Source of the DNA: Colletotrichum lupini
Lineage: Eukaryota; Ascomycota; Sordariomycetes; Glomerellales; Glomerellaceae
Reading direction: 5' to 3'
NCBI RefSeq assembly: GCF_023278565.1
Contig: NC_064676.1
Location: 5,208,001 to 5,272,000 of the forward strand
Length of the DNA: 64,000 nucleotides
Each line of letters opens with the position of its first letter. Position 1 is the stretch's first letter. The position numbers were made by a program, and so were the translations under genes. Positions 50,559 to 63,400 of the stretch are shown piece by piece. Under the pieces are notes generated by a model that did not search any database, had not been told where the DNA came from, and saw only the letters and a list, made by a program, of their open reading frames with translations.

Positions 50559-50838
50559 CTACTCCGAAAATTGCGCCCCAGCACCCCGAAGGGCTTCTGT
50601 CTGATTATGATTGGGCGGGGCATCTCCCTCGACCGCCTCAGCGCCGTGGGGAATGAGCTGGTCAACCAGCATGACTGCGTCAACGTTACGCTCGATTCGG
50701 CTTTGTAGTCGCTCGCGATTCCCAGCACGATCGCTGCTCACTAACTCAAGGTCGATGTCTTCCTCGAAGTTCCGGAGGCGATCTGCAGCCCCAGTTCTAG
50801 CTCCTTTCTCTTGGGAGAGCTGTTTTGCCGAAGCACCC
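50559..50838 (-). pseudogene. Unassigned exon-like remnant
   Basis: After a CTAAT branch-like site and a TTGCTTAG acceptor (minus strand) an open stretch of about 92 codons encodes a balanced, charged, helical sequence (DRLRNFEEDIDLELVSSDRAGN, shortened here to DRLRNFEEDIDLEL, then RNVDAVMLVDQLIPHG) ending at a stop at 50559. No upstream exon that continues it is convincing, so it is probably the last exon of a decayed or truncated gene. I do not recognise the family. Confidence 0.3.
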
Positions 50839-51039
50839 CTAAGCAACCCCGATATTAGCCAAGCCGAACCACGACGCAACCGAACGAATGAATAAAACAT
50901 GAGGAAGAAAAGGATGATGATTGATAGGGAACTTCTCCCCAGCACAAGACTCAAGCTGCGGCATGCCTGACGTCGAGCTGGCCTTGAGCGCTGGCTTCAG
51001 TACCGCATGCAAACCTGCGAACCTGCGGGACCCAGAGCA

Positions 51040-51300
51040 GCTTTGCTCAGTGCGCGAAACTGGCAAACGATGGCGGTAAAGCCCCAGGAAAATATGCATT
51101 CCGTGCCTACACATTCTAGTCGGCATAGCATACTTGCTCACGGCGGTGGTAAAGCTCCAGGAATGAGCGAATGCCATGCCTCCACATGCGAGCCGGCATG
51201 GCATACTCGCCCTCGAAGCGTCGTAGGGCTGCATTTGGGGAGGGATGCTGAGATACCAAGAAGAAGTCGTGGTGCTCATGGAGCAGCGTGCGGTGCAGCG
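51040..51300 (-). pseudogene. Fragment of a fungal Est1-like protein gene with internal duplication
   Basis: On the minus strand, 51298 to about 51130 reads LHRTLLHEHHDFFLVSQHP, then ALRRF, YAMPARMWRHGI, SFLELYHR. This matches by memory the conserved core of a common filamentous-fungal family annotated as Est1-like DNA/RNA-binding proteins. Directly after it, in another frame, the segment YAMPTRMCRHGMHIFLGLYRHRLP repeats the same core (given here as YAMPTRM, then FLGLYRHRLP), a diverged tandem duplication of about 70 bp. Neither copy continues into the rest of the domain, and the frame shift between copies breaks the gene, so it is a relic. A GTAAGT...TAG intron-like stretch lies just upstream (about 51340-51302), but the frame across it has a stop. 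Confidence 0.5.
51072..51213. repeat. Diverged tandem duplication, two units of about 70-72 bp
   Basis: Units 51072-51141 and 51142-51213 share the order GGCGGT, AAAGCYCCAGGAA, GCCTMCACAT, CGGCATRGCATACTYGC. Differences between them include several C/T and G/A changes. They lie within the Est1-like fragment. Confidence 0.7.
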
Positions 51301-54300
51301 CTACGGAGGAGTGCAAGAACGAGATCTGTTACTTACGACTTGGCTGAGCCCTGCTGGGGTTCTTCAGAGGCCATGCTGGATCTTCTTCGCCTCGGCGTTG
51401 TGGTGCGGGTTGCAAGGTAAGTCAAGGTGCGCTTGCAAGTGATTGTGTGTTTCGTTGCGATGGGTAGAATGATGTTGGGGCCATTCAAGTTTCCACGAAG
51501 CGGTAGACTCGCTGGGCGTAGAAAGGCCGTAATGTTTGGCGGGTAAGGTGGCTTGTGGTGTCGGGGAGTTGTAGGGAAGAGACAACCTTGGGTAGTGACT
51601 CGAAATTAGATCTTGCTTTAAAACTCGATGTTACTGAAGCTTGACTTGCGAACGCTAAACGTCTTGGAAGAATGAAGAGCTTGAGGAAGGCTAAAGAAAG
51701 TGCGAGGTAGGCAGGAGGTAATAAGGGAAAAGAGCGGCGGCGGCGACGGTGACGGTGGAGGAGGAGGACGAGGAGGAAGCAAAGGTGGTGGTTGTGGGGG
51801 GTGAGGGATGGATGCGTGAACGAGTAGGCGGAAAGTCACCAGCGCGAGTCTTGGCGACACCCAGCAATTCTCTGCCTTCCTGACTTTACAGCGACACCAC
51901 TACTTCCAAGCCCAGCTAAGAGTCCCTCGGTGAGTAGACGTACCTACGTTACCTCCTGTCGGTAGCTTCTCAGGAACGCTCCTCCAGTGTTTCCGCCGTC
52001 CCCCCAAAGATTCACGGGCTCGCAACTTGCCGACTCACACACAGGGTCACTCCATGAATAACGCAGGTCTCAAACCCAAAGGAGATTTCCTGGAGGGATG
52101 CTGTTTGTGTTTGTCCAAGACCCCAACTGCCTTACGTAGTCCCCATAGGGAGGTGAGACTTCCGCGACCCAAGACTCGAAAGTGACATGCAGATTGTCAA
52201 GGCACAAATCCGCCCCTCCACGGCGTACGTACCCAAGGTATGTTTGTTTCGCTTCCTCTCTGCCGCTCCGTTGAAGAATCTGTCATCGGCAGCTTCTGGA
52301 GGTAATTCTCATCTCGCGCCCATGGGGGTCAAGGTGCTGATAACGATCGGAGAGGAGAGGCATTCTATTCCGGCCGAAGAGGAAAGGCAGCTTCTTCAAT
52401 GGATCCTCTACTCGTACCCATCTTCCCGCTTCATAAGGTAATGTTCACTGCTTGACTCTCTGCCCGAATCTATCGGCGCTAGCAGCGGGCAGACAGCAGC
52501 ACTCTCCTCCACTCAATCGAAAAAGAGTGGACCACCACGGGCCTCATCCCCATACTTGAGGATACGGAGATACATGGTACGTCCCGTCCATCCCTCTCTG
52601 TTCGGGCTCCCGTCCTATCCTGCCACAGTGACCTGCCTGCCCTTGCCCAAATCCCATGCCTTCCCTCATCCACTGCGACCACAGACCTGACCCTGTGTAA
52701 ATATGGGCTTCTAACAGGCATCTGCTTGGTACCTAGGTACCTACCTAAACCGCTCCCTCCTCCATGGTTCCCTTTTTTTTTTCTTCCATCCCGTCCCTCC
52801 TCACCTTCCAGTTGGCGTCTTGGTGGTTGGCTGACTGTACGTACCTTGCCGAGAGACGAGTTACGGTACCCACCTACCCACCTGCCTTACCTTACCTTTA
52901 CTTCAATTAGAAGGCTGACACGCAAAGCGAAAGGACTTCTGAAGGTGTGCGGCTGGAGATTTCTGAACAGGGTCCGGTGAAAGGCAATGCTGGTAAGTTG
53001 CCGCGCAGGCGGATGAAACAGAAGAGAACGGGAAGCGTGGAAACACATAGTCTTGTTTCTCCCATCCTTGATGCGAGAGCAACTTGAACTTGTAAAAGTG
53101 GGGTGTTGCAAAGCTGGACGGAGCGCAGAGAAAAGGGCGAGGGAGGCACAATGGCAGAAAGAGGAGAGCTCGGGTGGGAGTGCGCTGTCGAGCGATAGCA
53201 CTGACATCCGGCTAGGTAGGTACCTTAGGTATGGTACCTGGCACCTGCCAGAGAAAAATAAAGGTTGAAAGAACGAGACAGGGCGTGGGGATGAATAGGT
53301 AGTGAGGGGTGAGGTCAGGGCCTTGCCATTGCTGACTCGGGTGGTCAAGCTCTCGTAATCTGCAGTTATTGGCTCTTGCGAAGCTCCCGTACCTACTTGG
53401 AGACGTCCATCGAAAGTCCATGAGGTAAGTTCGCGGTCTGGAATCGGCGCGAGGGTCTACCTAGGTACGAGCCGATAAGGGGGGCACGGGGGGTCGCGGT
53501 TGAGAACTTCACTGACGAGAGAGAAACATGTATCTAGGTACTTCAAGGAAGAAAGAAACAGGGTTGGGTCTTTTCCTCTTCATTTTTTCCGAAAAGGCTC
53601 TAAGATTGGGACGGCGGTGACTATGGACTATAGCATACCCAGCGCAAAAAAGAAACAAGAGGATCCTCCCACTTGTCCACCGGGGAGGGATTCAGGGAGA
53701 TGCGGCGGCGAAAGGTCCCACGTCGTGGGAAGGGATCCAACTGCCCGGCATGACGGCCGTGGGACCACGAGCTTGAGGTGCAGGCGGTACGTAGTACATA
53801 CGGTAGGGGATGGTGCAGGAGGCGGCCGGAGACTGGGCAGAAGTTCAGAACAAGTGGATGCGCGGTGACATGGTTTTACTACTCCACTGGACGCGCGAAA
53901 GCCAGTCGTCCCGCCCTTAAAAAGTGCTTGAGCACAGGAAGTTGGAGGTCTTGGCTTTAACGCGAGATAGCCATACATGTATGTGTCTGGCCGAGCAGCC
54001 GGGGTACACAGAAGCACGAGAATAGACATGCGATCCCATCCTAGGGCCTGATCCTGGGACGGTGCGGCATCTTGGGACGATGCTCTGACGACGACCACCC
54101 CGGGCGGTACTCTGACGATGACCATCTCATCTTGTTCGGCGAAATTCTGATGGAGCGATGTACCTCGAACGAGGCGGGCGGTTTCTGCCTACGTACCTTA
54201 TGAACCCACAGATACCTGTCAATACCTGGTCCGTCTTGAACCCTGCACCTGAGATCGCGGAGACATGATGTATCCATACTTCCTCACTCTGATGCTGGAC

Positions 54301-56933
54301 CAGGAAAGGCCTTGACGCGGGCACTCACGAAGAACAGAAGAGGCGAGAGTCTTCCCCAAAAGCTAGTCCCGCGAATGGCATAGGATGTTCTCCGTCTTCA
54401 TCAATGGGTGCTTTGTCAAGGTACTTGACCTTGGATACCGTACACCGAATTCCTCGATCACCAAATCCCACCACCCAGCACGCGGCACATGTCACCCAAC
54501 CCATCCAAGTGCATGGTGTACTATCGGTCGGCGTCTCCTCAATTCTTTGCGCTTGTAAGGAGAATGTGATGCCTGGTTCATTCCGCGTGTTTCATTGCAA
54601 AAGCCGCTTGCAAGGCGCCTCAATTGGGCGAGGTTCCTGGCCCATGAATTGATGCCCGCTCATCGAGTCACAGCCGGGCGGCATTCGGTCGGCTCTTCAA
54701 TGCTGCTGACGCAGGGGTCTGTTCGTCCTGACAGTTCAGCTGTCGAGTGATCATCACCCAAAGCCCCAGATGATTCAATCAGCTCTTTCAGAAATTATTT
54801 TGGAGATATCTCGGGGATGGAGGCAAGGACTTACCCGCTATTTACGAAGGACTTCGGGCATCTGAACTCTTCCCCAGCTCCGGCAACTCTGCCTGTTTCC
54901 TTCAGCAACGTTCGCTGGGCGCATCATTCGACGTGGTCCGGACCTGCTCGGTTTCTGCTTGTCCCGCGATTACCTAAATCGCCAGACTGCCGTCATGCGA
55001 ACAATTGTGTGATGGGGCAGGTGCCCGCCCGCCAGTCCTCCTCCGTCATTTTCCAACCTTAGCCCGCGACCACTTTGCGTCAGCCACAATTCTACCCGTC
55101 GACGGAATGCGCAACATTTTCCCACAAACTCAGCCCCAACCTGCGTCTTCACGTTGCCGACTTCTGTGAGGCGCAGCTACTGCGCAACGACGAAGCAATT
55201 CAGGCACCGCTCACGAGTCCATCACCCAATCAGCCGTGCCAGCCTTTGTCAAGATGAGCAAACAATTTTTCACCATCGTTACCGTCTGACACCTTCTCAA
55301 TCAAAAATCGTCTGGCCCTTCCCATCTCAGCCACCGGGAAATTCGGTAATCTGCCACGAACCCGCCGCGACAGAGATCCTGATCAATTTCAGCCCGAGCG
55401 ATTGAAGAGTTTTTTCTTTTCAGCATTGACATTGGATGCCGCAATCTCACCTGTCGCAGTGTCGCATGCACGGAAAAGTAGAAATTCGGGGTGCAGAACG
55501 GGCGCGCCCCCGCGCGCCATTGGTCTCGATTCCCAAGTGTACGTGGCTGTCTCTGAATCCTCTGGCCATCCCTCGACTGGTCAATTCGGGATGAGAAAAC
55601 TTTTTCACGACTGCACTTTCACCCCCAGCGGAACAACGCACCTAAGCTTCTCCATGCGTTCATGTTCTTCGCCCGCCTGCGTGTCATGATCAGCCGCATC
55701 ATTCGCGAACCATTCTCCAGTTCGCCAGATTCGTTAGCGGCTGCCTCTCACGTGCCCAACGTCTGCCTAATTGCCTTATGCACCGACCAGCGGTTGAGTC
55801 GGAAAACAGGGCAAGTGCTGGCCTTACCGGACTTACGCGGCGTTTTGAGAGTGAGCCTCAGGAATCAATTCGAATGACTCTGCGGCCGCATCTCGAAGTT
55901 GATTTCGACGACTTGTTCGATCATGGACATGCGAAGTCAAAATAAAGTCGATTTATTCAGATGAAAGAACGGGTCCGGTCCGTTCTTTAGACTCTTGTCT
56001 GTGCACAAGGTTTGGCGGGTATCACGCCAAATTGGGATGTAACGGGCCCATTTGACGTGGATCATCTCAAGGATAATCCCACAAAGGCCAGGAGTGGATG
56101 AAAGAAAGTGGAAAGCTAGGCACTATCGACAACAATCAATTGTGATGCCGATGGATGAGAAGAGTATTCCCATCGCTCGTCTATCTAAACTATCTAATAG
56201 CTTATGTAAGTATATTTAAAAGTGATAAGGTATATAATGTGAACGATATACTGGGCTCCCCACCCCAACTTAACCCCGCCAAAGCAAGGATAAGTTGTGC
56301 GCAACTGGCGCACGCTGAGGCAGGTGCCATCCAACTATAGTTGGTCCAAACGCCCCAAATCCAGTTGTTACCTTTCCCATGCCCAAATTGCTCCAATTCT
56401 CCATTCGTTTCAATATGCAGAGCTTGAGAGTGAGAAAATGCATGTGCAGAACCTCGCGAAGAAATCACCGCCGGTCCATTGCCCGGGCTGCTTGGTTTGT
56501 TCCTACCGCCTCTCAGTCTCTGCATTCCTGCCAAAATGAGTCGCGACGCATTGACCCATCAGATTTGCAGCTTCCTTCCTTCTTCAGCGTCATTCAACCG
56601 CATATCATTGGCGTCGAGAAAAAACTTATGTAATCCCTTTGTGATCTCATCGACGTTTTTCTTCACCCCAATTGTTTCATTCGTCCCAGAGACTCGGCCG
56701 AGTCTCCTCCACCGAACTTCGGAGCGGAGACGTGTCCGCTCCCGCGCACCACCATCTCGGTAGGTACTTTCCGACGGGAGGCTATTCTTATTCGAGGCAA
56801 GCCCCCACGCCCGGATCTAGATCAGAGTCAATCCACCACCACTGGCCGATCCAAGGCACCGTTGCATGTTGCAGCCACACACCGGGAATGTGTGGTACCA
56901 CATGGTGCCAAACCAGTGGCTGCCGTTAGACCC
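51301..56933. other. Gene-poor region before the AT-rich block
   Basis: About 5.6 kb without a supported gene. It has a purine-rich low-complexity tract (51730-51800), a cluster of TACCTAGGTA-like palindromes (listed separately) and CTCTGACGAYGACCA repetition near 54082-54125. Short frames are all of the chance type. Confidence 0.5.
52727..53540. repeat. Cluster of TACCTAGGTA/GGTACC palindromic words
   Basis: Words built from TACCT, AGGTA and GGTACC recur at about 52727-52749, 52836-52846, 52862-52905, 53213-53246, 53389-53397, 53457-53466 and 53531-53540. They are short, scattered and not in one unit length. Confidence 0.6.
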
Positions 56934-57356
56934 TTAATTTGGGAATTGTGATCCAGTGCCGCGCAGACTGGTTGGCACGTTGTTGAGAGGTTGCCCGACA
57001 GCGCCTCCGGAGCGGGCTGAGACTCCGTAACTGAGGTCGAGCCGGGTGACGGCAGCAGTCGTAGAGGATACTTGTGAAGTTGGTCGCGTTGAAGTAAAGC
57101 CCAGGCCAACTGACAATGCATGATCGTTTCTGAACATCGTGTACCGCACATCACGTTGAGAGCGAGTTTCCCCTCCATTCACTGGCCTGGGCCGTTGAGT
57201 GCCAGAACTGTCCCAAAGTCAGTATTGTATACTCGATGGGTCATCACCATGGGTTTCAGGATAACCGTGAAATGGAAACGTAGAGAACGATATGAAGGCG
57301 TAAAGAGTAAGAGTATGAGCAAAGAGGCAGGACTTACGTTGAGGCGGAAAGCTATA
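56934..57356 (-). pseudogene. 3' end of a gene truncated at the AT-rich boundary
   Basis: On the minus strand an open stretch at 57207-56934 encodes about 91 residues (SGTQRPRPVNGGETRSQ, RYTMFRNDHALSVGLGFTS, LSYGVSARSGGAVGQP) up to a stop. It starts after a GGGACAG acceptor, and a perfect GTAAGT donor lies at 57337-57332; the short exon before it (57355-57338, LSAST) keeps the frame but is then closed by a TAG, and beyond about 57420 the sequence is RIP-type DNA. This looks like the last two exons of a gene whose 5' part was lost or mutated. The family is not recognised. Confidence 0.35.
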
Positions 57357-57419
57357 CATCTATCAACAACGCCATGACTAAAGACTGGTGCGAAAGTGTG
57401 GATGAAAGAGAATATGTTA

Positions 57420-60400
57420 AACAGTAGATATATTAGTATCCCTATTATAGGGTAGTTAGTTCGAACCGTAATTAACGAAGAGATTAATTGAACTATATAA
57501 ATATCTATATAATAGGTATAAAAAAGAGGTTCTAACTATAAGTTAAGCTAGCTACGATAATTATAAATAGGGCCCCTAATTAGCCCCTATATAGTTAGCT
57601 ATATACCGCAATCGAATTAGACTTCTAATTTAATATTAACTTTTTTTTTTATTAATTTAACTATTATAATTAGAGGTATAATTCGACCTCGGGCCCGTTT
57701 ACTAAGTCGTCTCTTTTTCCCCTTTTTTTTTACTCTTTTTATATAACTTATCCCTCTATTTATATAATAACTTTTTTATTATTTATAAATTACTTTAATC
57801 CCTTATTTAGTACTACTTTTACAAAAGCGTTTATAAAGTTATTTTTATTATTAATTTAACGGATTTTAAGTATTTTGCGCTTTTTATATAATTATTTAAA
57901 GGCTATAATATTAATTATAAGCCTCTTTTTTTTCGTTATTTTTAATTTAATAAGGTATTCGTATAGTAAGTAAGAATTAGTATAAATAACTGTTAGAATA
58001 AGTAGAAAGCTAATTTAATTAGTAATCTTTTTTAGCGTTATTAAAATTATAGAAGAGAGGTTAATATTATTAATTATACTATAGACCTCTAATATTAGTA
58101 TACTTTTTATTATTTACTTATTTTTAGTTAACGAGTAGTAGATTATATTACTATATATAGTAAATTCGCTCTTATTTATACTCTTATTAATTAAGATAAT
58201 AATATACTTTAATTACGAAGTAAGGTTATTATTATTTATAAATAACTTATTAACGAAGACGTAGAGCTTACTAGTTATAAAGTTAATTAGGTAGTAAACG
58301 AGACTTTAATTAAGATTCGTCTATTATTACTTAAGCCGCTTATTAAGTACCTTAATATTTTATTTAGTTAAATTTATAGCTTATACTACCTTAGTATAGT
58401 TAAAAATCGTTTTAAATTAATAAATACTTATAATATATACCCCTTATGCGAGCTTAGCTTTATACTACTTTTTAACGTTAATTATATTTAAATCGACGAG
58501 GTTAATTCTTTTACTTTACCCCTTTTATTAAAAAATAACGGTTTCCTTTTTAATTATAAAAATCCTATTATTAAATACTAGGGGGGTATTTATTATAAAG
58601 ACCTCTTTTAGTTTTATTATAAAGCCCGCTTTCTAAAGGTCCTTATCCTCTTTTTTTATAAAGTTAATATTAAATAAGCTTAATATATCGTTAGTTTATA
58701 TTCTAACGATCCTAAATTAGTTACCTTTCTACTCCGTAATTAATAAGTACGGGTTGTACGTAGAGGTAATTATTAATAGTTAATTAATATAAAAATCGTA
58801 GTATATAGCTTATTAATAAGTACCCAATTCTACGAGCTTATATAGTAGCTTAAGTACTTTAATAATCGTACTTTCTAAGTACTTACTAACTATTTTTTGT
58901 AGTAAATAGGCTAGGATTTTCTTTATAAGCCCTATAGCTAATTAGGTATAGGCCTAGGTAATATTATAGCTCTAAATCTCGTATCCCTTCTTCTATAGTA
59001 ATACTATTAATATTATTATTAATTATTAGCTATAGCGCTATATAATAAGTAATTATATAAGTAACGTCGCTTTTTTAGCGTTACCGTACTTCTAAATTAC
59101 GTATTTAGACTTTTCGTACGGCTAGGGTATTCTTTTCCCTTTAATCTTACGAACTATTTATAATTTAAATATATAAAGGTTTATATATTTTTCTAAGTTA
59201 TGTAAGATAAATTAATAAACCCCTCGATCGTAAAAAGTATTTACTTCGATAAGATCTAATCCCTTCTATAGCTTTTTAGTAATTATAATTATACTTTTTT
59301 TTACGTAATTTAACTACTAGCTTAAAATTAGCTTTTTCTTTTATTATATAAAAGGTATTAATTACCTTATCGCTAGTAATAAATTACTACGTTAGGGCTT
59401 ATTATCGTAGTTTTTTATAACGTCTTATTAATAATATTAGTACTCTTTTAGTAATTTCCTCTTCCTCGTCGTTTATTAATATTATTATAATAATTTCGTT
59501 AAGGATAATTTTTTATACTTTTACCGCAGGGTATATAGTTTCCTTTAGCTCTTCTTCTTTTTATAAATTAGAAATTACCTCGTTAAGATTTATATAATAT
59601 AGTTTAATTACTATAATTAATACTTCGAGTAGCTAATTATAATCTCTTATAACTATATAAGGGCGCTTATTAATAAAAATTAACTTATATAGCCTAGCTT
59701 ATTATTAAATAATTTCGTACTATACTTATATATCCGAATTTAGTAATATATTTAGATTACCCCTTATATTAGGCCTATTATATATAGTAATTACTTTATT
59801 AATTTACTTTTTTATATTTACTTCGCATAATACTTATATTATTTTTTTAATTACTTAGGCTCGTTAGCTTATACTTAGTAATAGTAGCGAGGCTAAGGTC
59901 GTTTTTAAATATATTTTAAATACTAATAGCGTTAGTATAAGTCCGTTAGGCCCTATAGTATCGTTATAATATTTAAATACTATCTAGTGGTATTCGTTAT
60001 TAATAAAATCCGGATTTTCTTTTTTAATAATTTTAAACGCCCTTTTTAACTACTAATATGCCCTTTTTATTTTTTTAATATTATAGTACGCTTTAATAAG
60101 TACGATTTTTAGTTATATACCGTAGGCTATCGTATTATCCCTAAACTTTACTAACTTAAAGCTAGTACTAACGTCGGTTCTAATACTATTTAGCGGTCCC
60201 TAGTATATATTAATCTAGCTTTTTTATAAGGCTACTTATACTATTTTTATTTATAAATCCTAAAGGAATTACCCTATTTAGAAAAATATAGCTATGTTAA
60301 TTATATATAGTACTAGCCGACTATTTAAATAAAAGATATTAATAACGATTTCTTAGTTAAAGTTAAGCTTATTACGTAATTTAAATTTAAATTTACGTAG

Positions 60401-63400
60401 GCTCTGCGTATTTATTTAGTATTAATAATATATTTTTATTAATTACTCTAGCGCCCCTATTTTAATATTATTATTATTTAATTACTTTAAGAAGTTATAT
60501 AGCCTCGTAACTAACGGGTACTTAAATCTCTAATATAATCTTCTAAGCTTATTTTTCGTTAAGTAATTAATTAACTTCGTATTGTTAATAAGCTTTATAA
60601 ACGCATACCCCTATTATCGTTCGACTATTTTAAAATACTTATTACTAAAGATTTTATTCCTCGTATTATTAAATATAATACTTAGTCGATCTATGTTTTT
60701 TAAATATAAGAAAAATAGGGTATTAATAAGTAAAATATAAAAAATTATCGTTCTAAAGTATATTTTTATTTTTATTATACTTAGGGCGACGATTTTTTTA
60801 CTTAGGCCGAAACTAATCCTCGTAATACCCGCTACTAATATATTAAGCGTTATTAGCATAATTTTCTATAGTGCTTAGAATTACCCTTTTTTTTTAGTTA
60901 ATTATTATAATACCTTAATATCTAAGATAATCCTATAAAAATTATTTAAACTATACCTTTTACTTACGTAAAATACTTATATAAGCTTAGTATTTAAGGG
61001 ATCTAAGTAGTATAAAAAGGACCCCTCTAGCTACCTCTAGATTTATTTAATATTATATTCTTTTTTTTTAAATATTAAAAAAGATAGTATTTTCTTTTTA
61101 ATTATTAAAAAAATAGGCTTCGGCCCTATTAAATTTACCCTTTTAGCCGCCTCTATATTCGTTATCTAAAGGACTTTTTTTTATTATTTATAAATAAAAG
61201 CCTACTTATTAAGAGCTTTTATTACCCTCTATTTATTTAGCCTCGTATATCCTCTAGAGGCTAACGGGGTAAAAAAAGAGTAGTTAATATTATTAATTTC
61301 GTTATAATTTAATTCGTTAATATAGGGGGTAAGATCTTCCTTATTTTTTAAACCTTTTATAAGGGGTATATATTTTAAGCTATTACTTTAGCTACTATTA
61401 CTAAGTTCCGTACCCCTAAATCTGCCTTTATATATAATAAAGAATTAGTTAAACTAACGAGGGCTAGTTTTACTATTTATTACCCTCGACTTTTTATACT
61501 ATTTATATAATTTAATACGCTCTTTTTTAGAATAGTTACTTAATTAATATTTATCCTTTTTATAAATATAATATTACTTCTTTTATTACCCTATTTATAA
61601 GTTAAATCTCTACCTATTTAATAAATCTAGGCCTCCTTATTAATAATTACTATATCTAGCCTCTTTTTTTTTCTTATTATACGTTTAATTAACTTAATAT
61701 TATTAATAAGGGCCGTCGTATATTTAGAGGTAGGTTTAGTACGGCATTCTTACCTTAATATTAAAGCTAGATCTTAGTTTTAAATAAAGCGTCTCGTAGT
61801 TTTTAAATACTTAGTATAAGCTTATTTTTATTTTTAATATATATTAAACTATAGTATAAAAATATCTAACTTTCCGCTTATTTATCCCCTTATTTAGCTA
61901 GGTTTTTACTAACTTATCGATTTAATTAATAAGCTCTTTAAAGATCTTTATTTATAATTTACTCTCTATTATTCTAGCTATAAATACGAAAGAAATTACT
62001 CATAGCTTAAATAGGAGCTCTAGGTTCTTATTATAAGTCTCGAAACGGCTTTAAATTATATTAATTATACTAAAAAAGTCGTTTCGATCGAGATTACGTA
62101 CCGCTTCGTAATAATTATTAAAGGCTTTACTTATAAGTACGATATTAATTACTAAATAATATTAATATTCCCTAATTCCGACTTTTTTATAATAATCGTA
62201 AAATATCGTTAGGGTTTTTTATAAGACCTTATACTTACCCCTAGAGTATAATTTCTCTTTTAAAAAGATCTTTTTAAAGTTTATAAATTACTTTATATTT
62301 ACCGCTAGATTTTTAGTATTTATATATAATCCTTACGTCGCTACGTATTATTAATAACTTTAAGTCGTTTACTTCTTTTTTTATTAGCTAATTAGTACCG
62401 AATTTCGCGTTAGTAATAATAATAAGTTATAAATCGAAATAAGTAAAATTATTAATTATCGTACTTTTAGTACTATATTTTACCCCGGTATATCCTTTTA
62501 TAATAATAGATTTTTATTAATAATTATAAAAAGGAAATCTAAGTCGTTTATCTTTTTTTTAAATTTATTAAAGTAATTATACGCTCTATCGACCTATATT
62601 TTATTTTATAATACGAATTCCTTTTTTATAATTATTATTATTAATATTTTACATAACTCTCGTAATTATAATTACGTTAGTAATACCCCTCGCTTATAAA
62701 GGAATTTATTAACTATTTTTATAATTCCTAAGCTTATATTTATAAACTATTTATTTAGCTAGTAGCTAAGGTTATTTACGATCTTATAAAATAGGGGTTA
62801 CCCCTATAACCCCTTTTTTTTATAAACTTTAGTTAAATAGATTAATACTACGTTAATTTACTCGCCGTTAAGCTAATCCGCAATTTTATATATTTATATC
62901 CCTTAATAATCTAAGTTAATATTTACTTATTTATAAGGGATTAGGATTCTATTTAGGATCGGGTTTTATCCTCTTTTTTTTTATTTTAACTCGCTAAGGG
63001 TCGTGCTCTAACTTATACTTATATTAATAATTACTAGCGTATTTAATTTTAATAAAAATATATCTAATTTGCGCACTAGTTATAATAAATCCGTACTTTT
63101 ATTACTTAATAAATTTATTAAAGTTTAAGAAATTCCCGCTTCTTCTTACTATCTCGCTACTACTCTTATTTTTATTATTTTTAGTAATTATTATTACCTT
63201 TTTAAATCGCTAGTTATTATACTTATTAAGATCCTCTTTTTTATTTAATATAAAAAAGTAGGTTTTAGTAGTTCCTTTTTATAATAGTAATAATAAACGT
63301 TTATATTATTATAAAAAGATATAATAACTAGTCTTAGGATCTTTACTAATTACTAATTTCCACTATTTTATATACTTTTAGCTTCCTAAGCCTCGTACTT

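Noticed and set aside
60614..60859. 81-codon hydrophobic open frame in the AT-rich block
   Set aside because: Isoleucine/asparagine/lysine-rich translation follows directly from AT-rich DNA; the block is RIP-degraded and has no coding signals.
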